Source: Chytridium lagenaria
Taxonomy: Eukaryota; Chytridiomycota; Chytridiomycetes; Chytridiales; Chytridiaceae
Reading direction: 5' to 3'
Assembly: GCA_025449115.1 (NCBI GenBank)
Contig: JAHLKC010000114.1
Span: 62,001 to 126,000 of the forward strand
Length of the DNA stretch: 64,000 bases
Part shown: positions 10,901 through 26,200 of the stretch, piece after piece
How positions within the stretch are numbered: the stretch's first letter is position 1
How the letters are laid out: every line of letters begins with the position of its first letter
Position numbers and translations under genes: made by a program
The notes under the pieces: model-generated
Told to the model about the DNA's origin: nothing
Seen by the model: the letters and a program-made list of their open reading frames with translations, nothing else
The model's database searches: none

Positions 10901-13900
10901 ATGGGCAGATATGCGCTCCCTTACCGCTATCAAAAATATGTTCTATGCGAATTTGAATATGATGTTTCTCCTGCTTTGCCGTCCTTTAGTAGAAGTCAAT
11001 GAACCTGCTATTCTTGCCGATTTGAAGGCTATAGTGAGGATGCCGAGTGTTTTAAAAGTTATGCTGGACACAATGGACGTGGCCGGAACTGAGGCCATGA
11101 TATTAAAGTATCTAGGTTTTCGCCCACATCCGTCATTGACACAAGAGGTATAATTTTATCTGTTAAAAAGAATGATTCACCTCAACGTGTTTACAGGTCT
11201 TTCGTAATTCCGGCGGTATCCCTATGGTTATTGAAATTTTGGCGAGTGGATTAAAAGCGCACGGACAAACACGAATGATGGATGATGGGTTCTGTAAAGC
11301 TAGCTGACGGAGTAAAGTTAAAGGCTGAGGATAATGACGTTGGCAGTCTGATTTCTGCCCAGTTTGATTCTTTATCATCAAAGTTTCAAATTATTCTCAA
11401 AGTAGCATCTGTCGCCGGTAAGATAGTATTTACTGGCATGTTAACCCATGTATAAGGCCTCAATTTTTCCCTCTCCCACGTCGTTCAGGTTTGCAATGAC
11501 GTGTTGACTGCAAGGTCCATGGGTTCAAGCATATCATTGGAAGAGGCAGCTTCCATCATCGAAACAGAAGATGTGCATGATTTTTTGCAACATCCGAACG
11601 GCAAGTCCGAGAACGGAGAAGATGTGTGCATTGCCGAAACATACTTTTTCCGCCACATTTACATACACAAGGTTCGAGATGATTTGCTCTGCGATCCACT
11701 GAATTCACATGTTTCTAGGGTATAAAAAGTATGATTCTGATGGACCTTCGCAAGTCCATTCACTTTCAACTATTTCTCTACTTAGATATGTCTGTTCGGA
11801 AAGAAAATTCTATTCTGCAGGCTTTCGACATCAGTATCCCGCACAATCCCAACGGAACGGATGATCCATTCGGCTATCCACTTTTAGAAGCCTTCCGTCA
11901 TTTGGAGGAAAGCGGTGGAATGCTAGAGACGATTTTGCACACCGTCAACGAAATCCGTTTTCCTGATATCGTGGCTGCAGCAATCCGCCTAGATTATTTA
12001 GCTGGAACTGCTGTATACTATTGTGAGAAACAGATATATGGAGAATCTCTTGTTGTGCTAGATAGGCTATTTTCTTATTGGGACGAGATACCTCAACTTG
12101 GGAATAGGCTTCTCATGAAGGACGAGGATTGGAAAAGGCCAGAATTGTTCATTCTTACGGATCAACTGATGAAGGCGAATTTGATGACAATGAAGAGTTA
12201 CCTTTATCGGGTTTGCGCGGAAGTTCAAAAGGTATGTTATTCTTAATCTTTTCTTAATATATATATATCCTCCTAATTTTCGCCATCCTGCAGTCTTATG
12301 ATGCGCAAATGATGGGATTTGAATACATCGGCCATCCTTTCCCACATTCAAACTCTGATTGTGTAAAGTACTTGCTGAAACGAATTAACCCAGTGAGTGC
12401 TCACTTAATTATCTTGCGTATTGGGACTTAACTGTAAAAGATTGTCCGCCATACTGGAGAGATGCGAAGGTTTTTAAGACGGGTTAGAAAAAGCAAGAAA
12501 TGTTTTACTGTGGTAGTTGATTATTCTGAAGAGAGCGTTAGCGAAAACATTATGAATGAGCTATTGACTTATGTATTATATCTTTTTTACTTTTAATCAT
12601 TAATGACAAAAGATGGCAGGAAACGGATTTCTTGTAAATAGACCTTTACACGCGATATCAGCTTGCTTCGAACGTAAGTGATTGATTTCATATTTTCAAA
12701 CCTTTTGGTTCGTATGATTTGTTTTAATCTTTGCCTTTCTTCACATAGACTATGCTCGATCCAAAAATATCTTTACAAGGCCGATGAATATGAGCCGGGC
12801 CGCTGGTTATCTTTACACGGACTTAACTCGGATGACTTTTTGTGGCATCCACACATCCGCTTCTATCTCTCTCCTCGTATTCGACTATGCCGAGGAATAC
12901 CTTTCCATCTGCGGTCTCGCAATGGACGAGTTTCCTAACTTTGCTTCCGAATCCACTATGGAACGTCCAGATTTCTTGAGCGGAGGTGGTAAACCATTGC
13001 GGTACGGGGCGGATGGGGAAGCTTGCGATACGGTTGTGGCTGGGAAAAAGGTGAAGAGGAAGTCATATAAAGATCCAAGGACGACTCTTCCGGTGGTGTT
13101 TGATGTTGTTGGGGTTTCACCGCAGCCGTTCAAGTTTGATGTGCTTAACTTTTTATTCTTGGTGGGATATGTTGCGAGAATGCGTGATCTTTTTGAGCTG
13201 CAGGAGAAATACCTTAGGATTGCATGTTTGATCATGTAAGTTGTATATAACAGTGGATGGATATACTTACGGTGATTCTTTCACATAGTCTGGAATTGAA
13301 GGCTGAGGGGAGTTTAGCGTCTGTTACCACTTATGCATACTATCGAGAGCTTATGGTTCGAATATTACCATTGTTTTGATTGAATTTCCATTTGGAGTTA
13401 GTTTCGCCAACGCAAAGGGCTTACTTTGTTTTATTTTAGCATTTTTTCGGACGCCCTAAACTTGCTCATCTCGTTCTATCTCGATACACTGCCAGCAACG
13501 TTGACTTTCGTCTTTTCACTCCATACTACCGCTCAGACGCCTGTCATTATGCCGTCGAATCCCTGGACCTTGTCAATGCTGATCGATGGGAACGTGATTA
13601 CTGGCGAAAGACAGGACTCCCCGGATTCTATGTCAGCGACAATGTTGACGTAGAATCTGGAAACTCAGGTTATTCGGTTCCAGTACCAACTTACTCAGAT
13701 GATCGAAGAAGGATGACAAGTTTTGACGGTGGCCGTGATCCCAACGCAGAATTTGCGACAGCGAGGTTTTTAAGGGTGAATACTATACAAGAAAAAAGGG
13801 ATGTTGAGAGGCTACCTCCCTTTCTTGAGCGTGATGCGCATATGCCGTTCTTGTTGGTCAGGATTGCGAAAATCGGAGTCACGGTTGAGGCTGCATTAAA

Positions 13901-14777
13901 AAAATGCGTGATGGCGTTACAGGAGGAACGGGGCGATGTAGGGAGGACTTCAGCGCTTTCTGATCTTGTTGCAACCTGTGAAAGACTGGATAGGACGTTG
14001 AGTGTTGAGTTGGAAATGCTTGGGAAGAATTTGGATGATCTGGTTAAAGCGAATGCAGTCGTTGGGCCGAATATGCGGTATATAGCGCTGTTTCGAGTTG
14101 TGACGGCTTGGCAAGTTTGGGGGCTTTACGGTATGGCGAGAGTAAAGTGGTTTGCGAGATTGTGTTTGGGAATGGATCAAGAGTACCGAATGAGGTTGGG
14201 GAATGAAGAAAAGGTTGGAAAGGTTGGATTTGTTTAAAGCAAAGCTTGCGATGACGTGTTCGAGGGCGTGGGGGAAGATAGCTATAGCACTTGCGAATTC
14301 GACGAGGACGTATTTGACGGTGGTGCTTCGAGCCATGCATGGAGCGTCGATTGAGTTGGGGAAGGGGCGGTCGGCGAAAGCTAGAGCGATGTGGGTGGAG
14401 ACAGTTGAGATATAACGACGTTGGAGGATGGGAAGGATGTACCGTTTGAAGGATTGGTGGGAGGTTTAGGGAGCCACCTGAATGGAGGGGATGAGGTTTT
14501 TCTCGTATCATCGAGAGTTGCTGTTGCAGAGGTGGCGTTGCTTGAATCATTGGAGTTTGTGGATAAGATGATGAAGAGGAGAGGAAAGAGGGGAAATGGG
14601 AAGGTCGCGCCTGAAGGCAGAGTTCATGGTGACCTTGAGAAGGAATGGGGAGCATGTTTGAAGGTTTTGGAGAATGTGATTGTGAAGCTTTCGGGGTATG
14701 GCGAGTTTTCAAAGTTGGACGTGATGCTTGTGGAGGCTGTAAAGACGTTTTTGAATGACGCGAAGGTTTTTTCTTAA
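7980..14777 (+). CDS. Soluble adenylyl cyclase (ADCY10-like) with two cyclase domains, P-loop NTPase and long helical C-terminus
   Basis: Predicted to make cAMP from ATP as a class III cyclase with paired catalytic domains in one cytosolic chain. I fit 19 exons: 7980-8271, 8315-8679, 8717-8963, 9004-9208, 9262-9371, 9399-9565, 9630-10120, 10169-10691, 10735-10826, 10887-11147, 11197-11417, 11457-11671, 11719-12231, 12294-12392, 12441-12572, 12613-12673, 12749-13235, 13289-13355 and 13440-14777; about 1960 residues (human ADCY10: 1610). C1 has the metal Asp motifs VAILDLSGYTALSE and IIKFCGDSIIIAW. C2 has EFSIGVSSG and, across the exon 6/7 junction, SLNIAARCM with the Asn and Arg (N+4) expected at the active site. 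A Walker A motif (GKSGCGKT, exon 7) and Walker B-like VVFMIDNCQWAD (exons 9/10) mark an ATPase module, followed by a TPR-like helical region. Frame breaks lie near 10415 (C run), 11290, 14210 and 14415. Confidence 0.9.
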
Positions 14778-15087
14778 TTAGCTTTTTTTTTTTCGGCGAG
14801 CAGCTGGACTGCCCGATGTTGTTTTTTTGTTATTGAAAAGGCTTTGTTGGCTCTTTTTCGTTCAAATATATTTGGATGCGGATGAAGGAAGCCCTTGATG
14901 ATGGCACGGAAGCACGTATTTTAACACTTGAAAGAGCAGCTATTCATATTTAATACAGTTCGAGTTTTGCAAATACACCATAGATAGATAAAAGTATAAC
15001 ATAATACACAAGGAACGAACAAAAAATGATCCCTAGGGATCTCCCAAAAAACACAATCAGGCGTTCTTCAAAAGACCACCAACACAT
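14778..15087. other. Short convergent intergenic region
   Basis: The 3' ends of the cyclase gene (+) and the PLAC8 gene (-) face each other across about 310 bp. I see T- and A-rich 3' UTR-like sequence and no gene. Confidence 0.5.
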
Positions 15088-15550
15088 CTACTTTTTCATT
15101 TCAGGTGCCGCGTCAGGCTGTCCACCAAGCAACGGCTTCACCAACCCCCTCACCTCCAACTCTCTCACATCCTGCACAACACTACAACATCCCAAAAGTC
15201 CCACCACACAAGCCGACGCATCCTCCGGTTCATGAATCCCAGCAACGCCTTGAACGTGTCTACGAATCCTGTAAGCCGCGATACCCGAGCATAAACAAGC
15301 TGGGATGGAGAAGACGCCTTGATTCCACAGAGACCCGGCGGTGGCACCGACCACGAGACATCCGCAGCAGTAGGTGGAGAGCGCGAGGAGGGGGTTGGCG
15401 AAACAGCCGAAGATGGGGTTGGTGTAGCCGGGCGTTGTGGTGAAGGAGAGGGCGGCGGTCATGTTGGATTCTGGGGTTGGAGCGTTGTGGTGGGAGGGGC
15501 GAGGGGGTGGGAGCGGGCATGGGCATGGGAGCTTCGTGGGTGGACGTCAT
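15088..15550 (-). CDS. PLAC8 family cysteine-rich protein
   Basis: Small membrane-associated Cys-rich protein of the PLAC8/cornifelin family; members act in cadmium resistance, cell size or organelle function, and the role here is unknown. The domain begins with YTNPIFGCFANPLLA and continues with YCCGCLVVGATAGSLW, SIPACLCSGIAAYRIRR and VGLLGCCSVVQDVREL: Cys-rich hydrophobic segments separated by a short basic stretch, as in the family. The best start is the ATG at 15550 (MTSTHEAPMPMP), giving a Pro-rich N-terminus. That ATG is in a different frame from the domain, so one indel is needed in the C-rich stretch near 15480-15510; an internal in-frame ATG lies at 15462. A TATA box stands about 90 bp upstream. 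It ends convergent with the cyclase gene. Confidence 0.8.
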
Positions 15551-15637
15551 GTTTAATGCAGTGAAAGAGGTTAAAGGAAACTTGGTGTCGACAACGAAGG
15601 AGATGCTGTGTTGCTCTGTTGGAAAAGCCTTTCCCAG

Positions 15638-15646
15638 CTTTTTATA
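15638..15646 (-). promoter_or_regulatory. TATA box of the PLAC8 gene
   Basis: TATAAAAAG on the minus strand, 88 bp before the ATG at 15550. The same spacing is seen at the adenosylhomocysteinase gene (TATA about 87 bp before its ATG), which supports a real core promoter. Confidence 0.6.
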
Positions 15647-16357
15647 CACGCGCAAGGGGTATGATAAGTATCCGCAAAAAGCAGAATTGATGAAGGAGGG
15701 GCACAGCTGAGCGACCAACCAAGACGCGCAGACTCATCAACAACACCCATCATGTATCCAACAAGGGTCTCTTTGAAACCCACGTCCATGGTTCATTGGT
15801 GAGGCGGAGATGAGGCCAGATGAAACATGACGCGCCTCCCCCGTTATCGGTCCTTTATCGCCAATGAGATTTCAATTTCACCTTTTTCTATTTTTGTTTT
15901 TTTTGTTTCGTTTTCTTGCGGCCCCACAATTCCAAGAACCAGAAATAAAAAATGCGGGGGTTTTGTAACTTTATTATAATTATACTCACGTTTCAGTGAT
16001 TATTTTTAAGGGATGGTCCCTGTGGTGTTTATGTTGAACGTTGTTGCTTCATTGTCTCAAAAAGGATCACAGTCCCGCACATGTAGCGGCAGCCGCGTAC
16101 CATCTACATCACCAAAAGTGCTCATGCGGCATCTTGACGCAAAACCCTTACAGCATTCAACACCAACACGGACATAGTTTTATGATGTAAAGATCAAACT
16201 GTTTCCATGATAAACCATCTTCTCATTCAAAACACCTCACATTTTTCAAGCAAACAAACCATGAAAAAAAAAAAGAAAACACCATCATAATAAATACAAC
16301 CCCTTTAATAAATACAACCCCAAATCAAGCCCCAACAACCACCACCCTTCTTCCTCT
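15647..16357. other. Intergenic, PLAC8 upstream region
   Basis: No gene is supported. It contains A/T homopolymers (about 15890-15910 and 16260-16280) and a possible CCAAT element near 15860. The right end abuts the 3' end of the UTP12 gene. Confidence 0.5.
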
Positions 16358-19300
16358 TCACCCTCTCTTCCCCTTCCCCTCCTCCACCTCCTCCACCTCC
16401 TCCTCCCCTCCATCAAACCCACCCACATGTTCCGCCTCCCACTCTCCTCAAATACCCCAACCCCGCAAGATTATACCCAACAACCTCCCTCTGCGCTCTC
16501 ACCTCCTTCTTCAAGTATTTCCGTATCGACTGTAACAGCGTTCGCCCAGCACGCGTCGAGACGAGCGCGGCGTGGTGCAATGTCAGGAGGGAGACGAGGA
16601 GACGCGTGGTGAGAGGGGTGTTCCAGCCCTATTGAGTGTGGTTAGTTTATGAGCGATGCGGTGGGAGAACATGGGGAAAGAGGGTGGAGAAATGTACCGG
16701 AAGGAAGAATCCCATTCTACGCCATGTAAAAAAAAGGCGAGAACGGGAATCCCCAACATGTTTCCGAACTTGTCTAGCACAAAGCAAACCTTCAACCATC
16801 TCCCACAGTGAAAAAGGCGCGGTTGTACACAATTGTGCAATATCCAAACCAACAAAAAAAAACATAAAAAAAACAGAATAACAAAAAGAAAAAGTAGTGT
16901 TCATCCTCACCTTTCTCGCCCAAACCTCCACAACCTCTAAAACACCCACCACCTTCCAAACGGCAACACCATCACCATCCCTTCAATCTCCGCCCCCTTA
17001 ATCCCCTCTAAACTCCCAACACATAAAACTCTCCACCCTCTTCCACCTCCCGTCCCCTCAACACCCCACTCACAAGCGGATGTCTCAACCGTTTCGGTTT
17101 ATCCCCCTTCTTCCACCCTTGACCAAGCGTCAACTTCACCATGATGCACAACGCTGTTTTCCTTCTCCTCATCACAGACTTCGAGCGCAGAGAGGAAACG
17201 GTCAATGGATTTAAGGGTGGATGTGGTCGTGAGAGGCGTGCGGTTGCCAGTGAGAGTGGGTTCGCGTCGGCGTCGGCGAGGGCACCGATGGGGAGGTCAG
17301 GGCGGAGGTGGGGGGGCGAGGAGAGACGCGTCCGTGGAGGTCTTCGAGGTCACGGTCGCGTTCTTCATCTAAGGTAAACTGTATTCAAGAGTGTTAGCAA
17401 CGCTTTGACAGTACCAAGATGATGCATAGGGAAGATAAATTTACCTGTTCATCTGTTTTCTCCCAGATACGGATCGACTTGTCGTGGGAGGCGGTGACAA
17501 CAATACTTCCATATTTTCCAACACCCAGCGCCCAAATCTCGCCATGATGTCCGTCCAACTTTTGAATTTGCTCAAACTACAAAAAAAAAGTCATCAATTT
17601 TCATTCATAGCCCGAAATAAACAAAAAAAAGAAAAGGAAGCACTCGAACAAGAAAATAAATTCACCTTATCCGCATCCCAAAACTTGACCACTTTATCCC
17701 TTCCAGCAGTAACAAGATAATGCGTCCCAAACACAAATCCACACCCCACAACCGCCTCCTCATGAGCCCTCAAACTCCTATGACAATCCCCAAAATCCGT
17801 CCCCCAAATCTTAACCGACCGATCAGCGCTCGGCCGTGGCAATCAACGTCCCATCAGACGAAATATCCATCGCCAACACAGGCAATTTATGACCATAAAG
17901 CGATAAAAAGAACTTGAGGGTATCCGCATGAAATATCTTCACAGTAGCGTCAAGAAGAGAGACAGCGAGAAGTCGTTGATCATGAGAATGACGCACACAG
18001 AGAACATCATCGGTGAGACGGAGAGTGCGGACATGGGTGAGTGAAAGACGTTTGGTGGCGTTTTCGTCGACGAGTGTGAATTCCCAGAATTTCACGTCCT
18101 TGTCGGCGCTACCGGTGGTGAGACCGCGTTTTCGGGCCACACTTGGGAGACTCCAAATAGGGCCTTCGTGGGCCTTGATGGATTCAAGGAGGATGGAGGC
18201 TTGGAGGTCGTAGAGGTCGAGGTAGCCTTCTTTTGTACCTACGATAGCGTGACGGTTTCCAGGGGCAAAGGAGGCGGTTGAGAGGGAATCGTGTTGTGGG
18301 GGAGTGTGGAGAATGCATTGGCGGGTAGGGATTGACCATAGTTTTAAGGAATCGGGCAGAAGCAGTGAGGAGGGTGAGGTCATCCGAGGAGAGGGATAAG
18401 GCGCGGATATCGGAACGATGACCTTGTGTATCGATGGTAGTTTCTTGACGTGTCAAAGTGGAGGGGTCAGAGGAGGTGAGAGTTGCAAAATGTGTTTCGA
18501 TTTGATTGTTGGAAAGCCCGCAGATGATATGGAAGGGGGAAGAATCGTCCGAGGGTTTCAGGAAGGGAGAGAAATCAAAGGAGCGGATTTTCGCCGAACA
18601 TCTGACAGCGCCAACGCGAGGCATCAAGTCAGTGATGGCAAGTTGGGGTTCGGCGTCAGAGTCTGCGTTGTCGTCAACGTCCATGGATTTGGATGACTTT
18701 TTCTTTTCGCGTTGTCGTTGCTTTAATCTTGCGGCGCGGCGGCGAAGCTCAGATTCGGATCGTACCTTGTACAATTCAATGTAACGGTCGTTGCCCTATG
18801 ATAATAGTCAAAATCGTCAGTATGAATGATTTCCTAATGTAAGCCACCGTGCCTACCTGAACACCAAGGTACTTTCCGGACGCATGTGCGATGATGGTGA
18901 CGATCCTCTCCTTGTGTTGCTTTTCAAGGACACCCCTAAGCTTAACCGCCTTTCTCAATGCTGGGTCCTCGTCATTCTCATCCTGACCATCAAGGTCCAT
19001 ATTTGCCTTTGGTTCCGAGAGGGCAGCAGAAGGCTCAAGCTTTGATGCAAGAATTGATGCGTCGACAGACCAAACCTTAACGTCGCCTTCGATTCCACCC
19101 GTCACAAGTGTGAACAAGGTAGAAGCAGTGGTAGGTGTCGTCGAGTCATCCTCTCCAGAATCAGAGTCAGTATCGGCAGCCTTTTTGCCTTTTGAGCCCT
19201 TGGTCTTGCTCTTGCCACTGGCTTCTAACGGAAGAAGCTCCAATGACCAAGCCTCGCCCCGATGCGCGACAACAGTCTCCACGCAATGGTGAGTCTTCAA

Positions 19301-20125
19301 GTCCCAGAACTTGAGAAGGGTGTCTTTGGAGGTCGAAACAAGATGATCACAGTTTCCGCGAGCACCAAGGGATGCTTGAAGGAAACGAATGCCGGTAATT
19401 TGGTCGCGGTGGCCACGGAGACGACAAAGACCAGATTCAGAGAGGACATCCCATACGACAATGTCCGTGTCGCGTGAGCCTGACGCGAGACGCTCTCCAA
19501 GGGAATCGAATGCTAGTGATGTGACGGCGGAGCGGTGGCCGCTGAACGTGGTTGCGAGGATGGAGGATGAGCCGTATGTTGTAGAAGTGGAGGTGGTAGT
19601 GGTGGTGTTGGAGAACTTCCAGATGCGAATAGACCCGTCAGAGTATCTGTTTTAAAAGAATTGTCAGTTTGTCATGAACGAAAAAAAAAAAAAAAGGAAG
19701 CGCGACGATGCCTACCCTACAGCGACGGTGTCTCTCTGTGCAGGGCTCTTGGCAATGCAAGTGACCTCTGCGTTACGGTTATCGTCATCGTGGCAGGTGG
19801 CAATCTAGATGAAGGGAGTGATGGATGGAATTGTCAGAATGAGTCTCAAAGGAAGTGGGTGATGAGTTTTACTGCAGAGGAATAGTTCATTCATAACCCT
19901 TCTCTCGCTTGATCTCTCTATCATTCTTACCTTGTCACCCTTTCTCAGATCCCACAGAGCGACATCCTCGAGCGAAGGGACCACAGCTCTCAACGCCAAC
20001 GATGATGATGATGATGATCCAGAAGCAGAAGCAGAGGGTAGCAGTAAGCATAGGTTTGAGTTATTTGATGCGACGATGCCGAATGCATTGCCCTGAGGCC
20101 TGTAGCGAAGGTAGAGCTGTACCAT
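16358..20125 (-). CDS. UTP12: U3 snoRNP/UTP-B component Utp12 (WDR3/Dip2 family)
   Basis: WD40-repeat scaffold of the UTP-B complex in the small-subunit processome; acts in the nucleolus in 18S rRNA maturation. Exons on the minus strand: 20125-19931, 19804-19716, 19646-18857, 18795-17666, 17576-17445, 17378-16911 and 16628-16358. The N-terminus MVQLYLRYRPQGNAFG and VALWDLRKGDK match the family start. WD repeats include GSIRIWKF, DIVVWDV, LLKFWDLKTHHC, DVKVWSVD, KDVKFWEF, SVKIWGTDFGDCHRSL and KSIRIWEK. After them come the Utp12 C-terminal segments EERDRDLEDLHG, IDRFLSALEVCDEEK, KGAEIEGMVMVLPFG and REVVGYNLAGLGYL, then an acidic tail. Frame breaks fall at C runs near 18375 and 17830 and more than once in 17000-17300 and near 16440. 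Because this protein is essential in yeast, these breaks are probably sequence errors. It is divergent from the adenosylhomocysteinase gene. Confidence 0.92.
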
Positions 20126-22484
<2,359 letters not shown>

Positions 22485-23298
22485 ATTATTCATCTGTACC
22501 CTCCCACTCTCCTCTTTTCAACCCTCCTCCCTACTCACAAACAACCCGCATGCTGTATGTTTAGTACCGTTCACTGTTGATCTCTCTCTCTCTCTTTTTT
22601 TATTTGTAACTCTGCGGCCATCTTTGGCGCCGCTGTGACGTTGTTGAACCTACATAAAACATTTTGTTCATTTTTGTTGTGCTTGAAAATTGATGGAATA
22701 ATGTGGTCGTTTATCTTTTTCTGTTTGTGTCGTGGACAACTGGTGTTTTAATGAAAGTTGGACGCTCAGGATAGAATTTGCATGTATGTAAATAGGGACA
22801 GTTTACGACCGATTACAGCTTTCTCGAAGTTCTTCATACTCTCAATCTGCTCAAAAACCATAAAAAACTGCACGCTTCATTCTTTGTTTAACTTTCAATT
22901 TCACTACACACACGACAACGCTGAAAACAAAAGCGTGTCTGTAGAATATGACTATATATTCGCAATGACTTGAACGTAAGAAACAAAAAAAGAACGCGAG
23001 ACATACTATATACTCTATGAACCACATCCGCTGAGTACCATTAGCAATGACTTGAACGTACAAAAAATACACAAAAAATCACCTACCAGTCAAATCGAAC
23101 ATCGGTTGTTGCGAAACGAATAAATCGGTTGTAAAAATAGGTGGAGAAGGATGATGTCGTGACCATCCCACCCATTTTTTCCACACGTACACATGAAATG
23201 AAATATGCGATCATATTGGAGGACCGCAATCTCTCCACATTTAATATCATTTGGCTTCCACATTAAACGCCAATTAGGAGGTTTTTAAAAAAAACATG
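22485..23298. other. Intergenic between convergent SAHH and golgin genes
   Basis: 3' UTRs of two convergent genes; no gene recognised. A short direct repeat around AATGACTTGAACGTA occurs near 22966 and 23046. Confidence 0.5.
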
Positions 23299-26200
23299 TC
23301 ACCAAAACAATAGGAAGAAAATAGAGCAAGAAATAGGGATATAATCATAGGAATGAGCCTTTTTTGGGAGGTGCGGGGAGTATGTTAAAAAAATGATGGT
23401 TATGCGTTCTTTTGGACGCGTCGTTTCTTCGGCGGAGAGACGGAGTAACATGCTTAATGCAGGGACCATTTGGAGCTTATAAAGAGACGGTAAGTATATT
23501 GGGGATGGTAAAGGAAGGTGGGTAAAAAAAACACGAAACTCACTCTCTTCTCCTTCTTCGACTCAACAAACTTCAACACCAAATTTTTCAAATACTCCAT
23601 ATTCGCTTCATCCAGCGCATCCTGCGACGCAACAACCCGACCCCAAAGAAGCAGACGTCACGCTATTCCGATTAGACAGCGATCGCGTCGAACCGTTGTG
23701 TTTGGGTATACCGGTGGAACGGATGCTGGGACAACAGGGGATGTTTGGGAGGGTGATGAACCGAGTGATGAGGAGGAGGTGCGACGGGAGGGTCCATTGG
23801 AGGGTTTTTGGTGGGCGGCGGAGACGTCGTTGGGGTCCGATGATGGAGGGTCGAGTTGAGAGTGGGGGGGTGGTGGATTGAGGGGTTCCGATACCCATAG
23901 CGCGGGAGAGTTTTCGGACTTTCTTCTTTTAAAGCCTTCACAAGATATTAAAACATGAAGACTATGAACCCGGGAACAAACCTTATTGATCTTTTTGAAG
24001 ATGCGCTTCTCGTGACCTCAAGTCTTCCAGTGCCTTCTCCCTCGTGTCAACCTCCCTCAATTTATCCGTAACAGCCTTCTTTAACGTTTCTTCTAACTCC
24101 GCATACCGATTCTCGGCCTCCTCCATCATCCGCATCCCCTCCTCAATTTTCACCTCCAAAGCCTGCACTTTCCCCACCAACCCCTCCTTCTCCCCCTTCA
24201 CAACAACCACCTCCCTCATCAACCTCTCAACCTCCTCAACCCCTTCATCCCGTTTCCTCACAACCTCCCTCAACTCCTCCTCTCGCTTCCTCAACTCCCG
24301 TCCCCTCTCAACCCCATCCCTCCTCAACCTCTCCACCTCCCTCCTCAACCCCTCCGTCTCCCCATTCACCATCCCAGCACTCTGCTCACTCTCATACACA
24401 ATCCTCTCAAGTTCACTACACCTCATCTTCATCCCATCCAACTCCCCACTCCTCATCTCAAACAACCTTCGACTCGTCTCCAACTCCGCTTCAAGCTCCC
24501 CACCTCTCTCCTCCAACTCCCCAACCCTCCCCTCCAAACCTCAATCCCCTCCTTCAACCCCTTCACAACCCCATCAAACCCCCCAACATCCCCCTTCATC
24601 CTCTCATTCTCCTCCATCAACCTCTCATTCTCCTCCTTCAACACATCATTCACAGCAGCAACCTCCCGAATCGTCCCGTCAACACCTCACATTCACTATC
24701 CCTCTGCACCCGTTTCTCAACCTCCCCATCCATCTCCTCCTTCATCTTCCTCATCCTCATCCCCATATCCTCAACCTGTCTCGTCAAAGCCGCCATCTGC
24801 ATCTCCCTCTCCTTAACACCCTGTAAAGCCGCAGCCCGGACTTCACTCAACTCTAAACCAATCTGCGCATTCTCCCATCCCGAGTTTTTAACGTCTCCTC
24901 CAACTTTAATATCCTCGCCTTGGAATTCCTCAACAACTGAATACTCTTATTCTTCTTCTCCTCCTCCTCCGATAATTGTTTTCGCGTTGTCGTCAACGTG
25001 GCTTCAAGTTCATGTATCCGTTCATCACGTTGATGGAGCTCCTGTTTAATCAACGCATATCCTTCCTCTGAACTATGAGTTCGGGACTCATAATCCGACA
25101 CTTCCTTTCGAAGCATGTCAGCCGTCACTTCGAGTTCTTGAATCTTTGCACGTTCAACACTCAACAAGGCTTCAAGTTCTTCCACTTTAGCTTGATTGCC
25201 GGTAAGGCTTGTTTGTAGGTCTTGAATGTTGGTGATATGGATTTGGGAAGCGGATTCGAGGTCTTGAATTTGGGTTTGACTAGCTTGAAGTTGTTGATTG
25301 ATGGACGCGTCGGAGGCCTCGAAAACTTGGATTCGGGACTCGTAATCGAAGATTTGCTGACGAAGTGTGTCTAACGTTTTCTGATTCTCCTGAATCGTTG
25401 CTTCGAGTTGTTGAATCTTGGATTCATATTCAACGGTATCAGAGTCCACCAATGACTCGGCAGATTTTAATGTCTGGATTTCCTTTAAAAGGGTTAGTAA
25501 ACCTCGCACATTGCTTCAAAGAGACTAACCTGGTCCTTCTCCTGAATCTTTGCGTTCAATAAAGCCACCTCTTTGACAAATCCAGCGCTTGCCGCCTTCA
25601 GTTCCTGCACGCTCTGCTCCAGCAAAGCCTTTTCCTCTTCCAGTTGTGCGAGACTTGCCTTTAACCCTTCAATCTGCGGCTCGGCTTCAGCGCTTGCCAC
25701 CTTCAGTTCCTGCACGGACTGCTCCAGCAATGCCTTTTCCCCGTCCAGTTGAGCGAGACTCGCCTTTAACCCTTCAATCTGCTCACGAAGCTCGGCTTCC
25801 ATCTTGGACGCCTTCTCGACATCACCAGCGTAAACGTGTTCCATAGCCTTTAGAGCGTCAATCTCCTACCAAGACGCGTTAATAAAGAAAAAAATAATAT
25901 GTAAAGGTAAAAAGAAACAACCCTCACCTCAGTTTTCGCTGCAATCTCTGCTTGCAACGCTACGGACTCATCCCTAAGTTCCTGTTTCTCCTTCTCAATT
26001 CCGCTCTTCGCTTCCTCCAACTCTCCAACCCTGCGCTCCAACAATTCTACATTCACCTTCTCTACATCCTTGATTTCTCTAATTTCCTCCGTAAGCTCCT
26101 GAACCTGCCTCTCAAGCCCCTTCTTCAACTCCTCAAAAGCACCCGCTTGTTCACGTACCTTCACACCCTCATCCCCACCCCTCTTTAACTCCTCAACCTT

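Noticed and set aside
14044..14712. 222-codon minus-strand frame
   Set aside because: Lies antisense to the last cyclase exon, has Ser/Pro/His composition typical of antisense shadows and no domain.
24044..24826. 260-codon plus-strand Ser/Pro/Leu-rich frame
   Set aside because: Exactly antisense to the golgin coiled coil, whose Glu/Lys codons read as Ser/Leu on the other strand.
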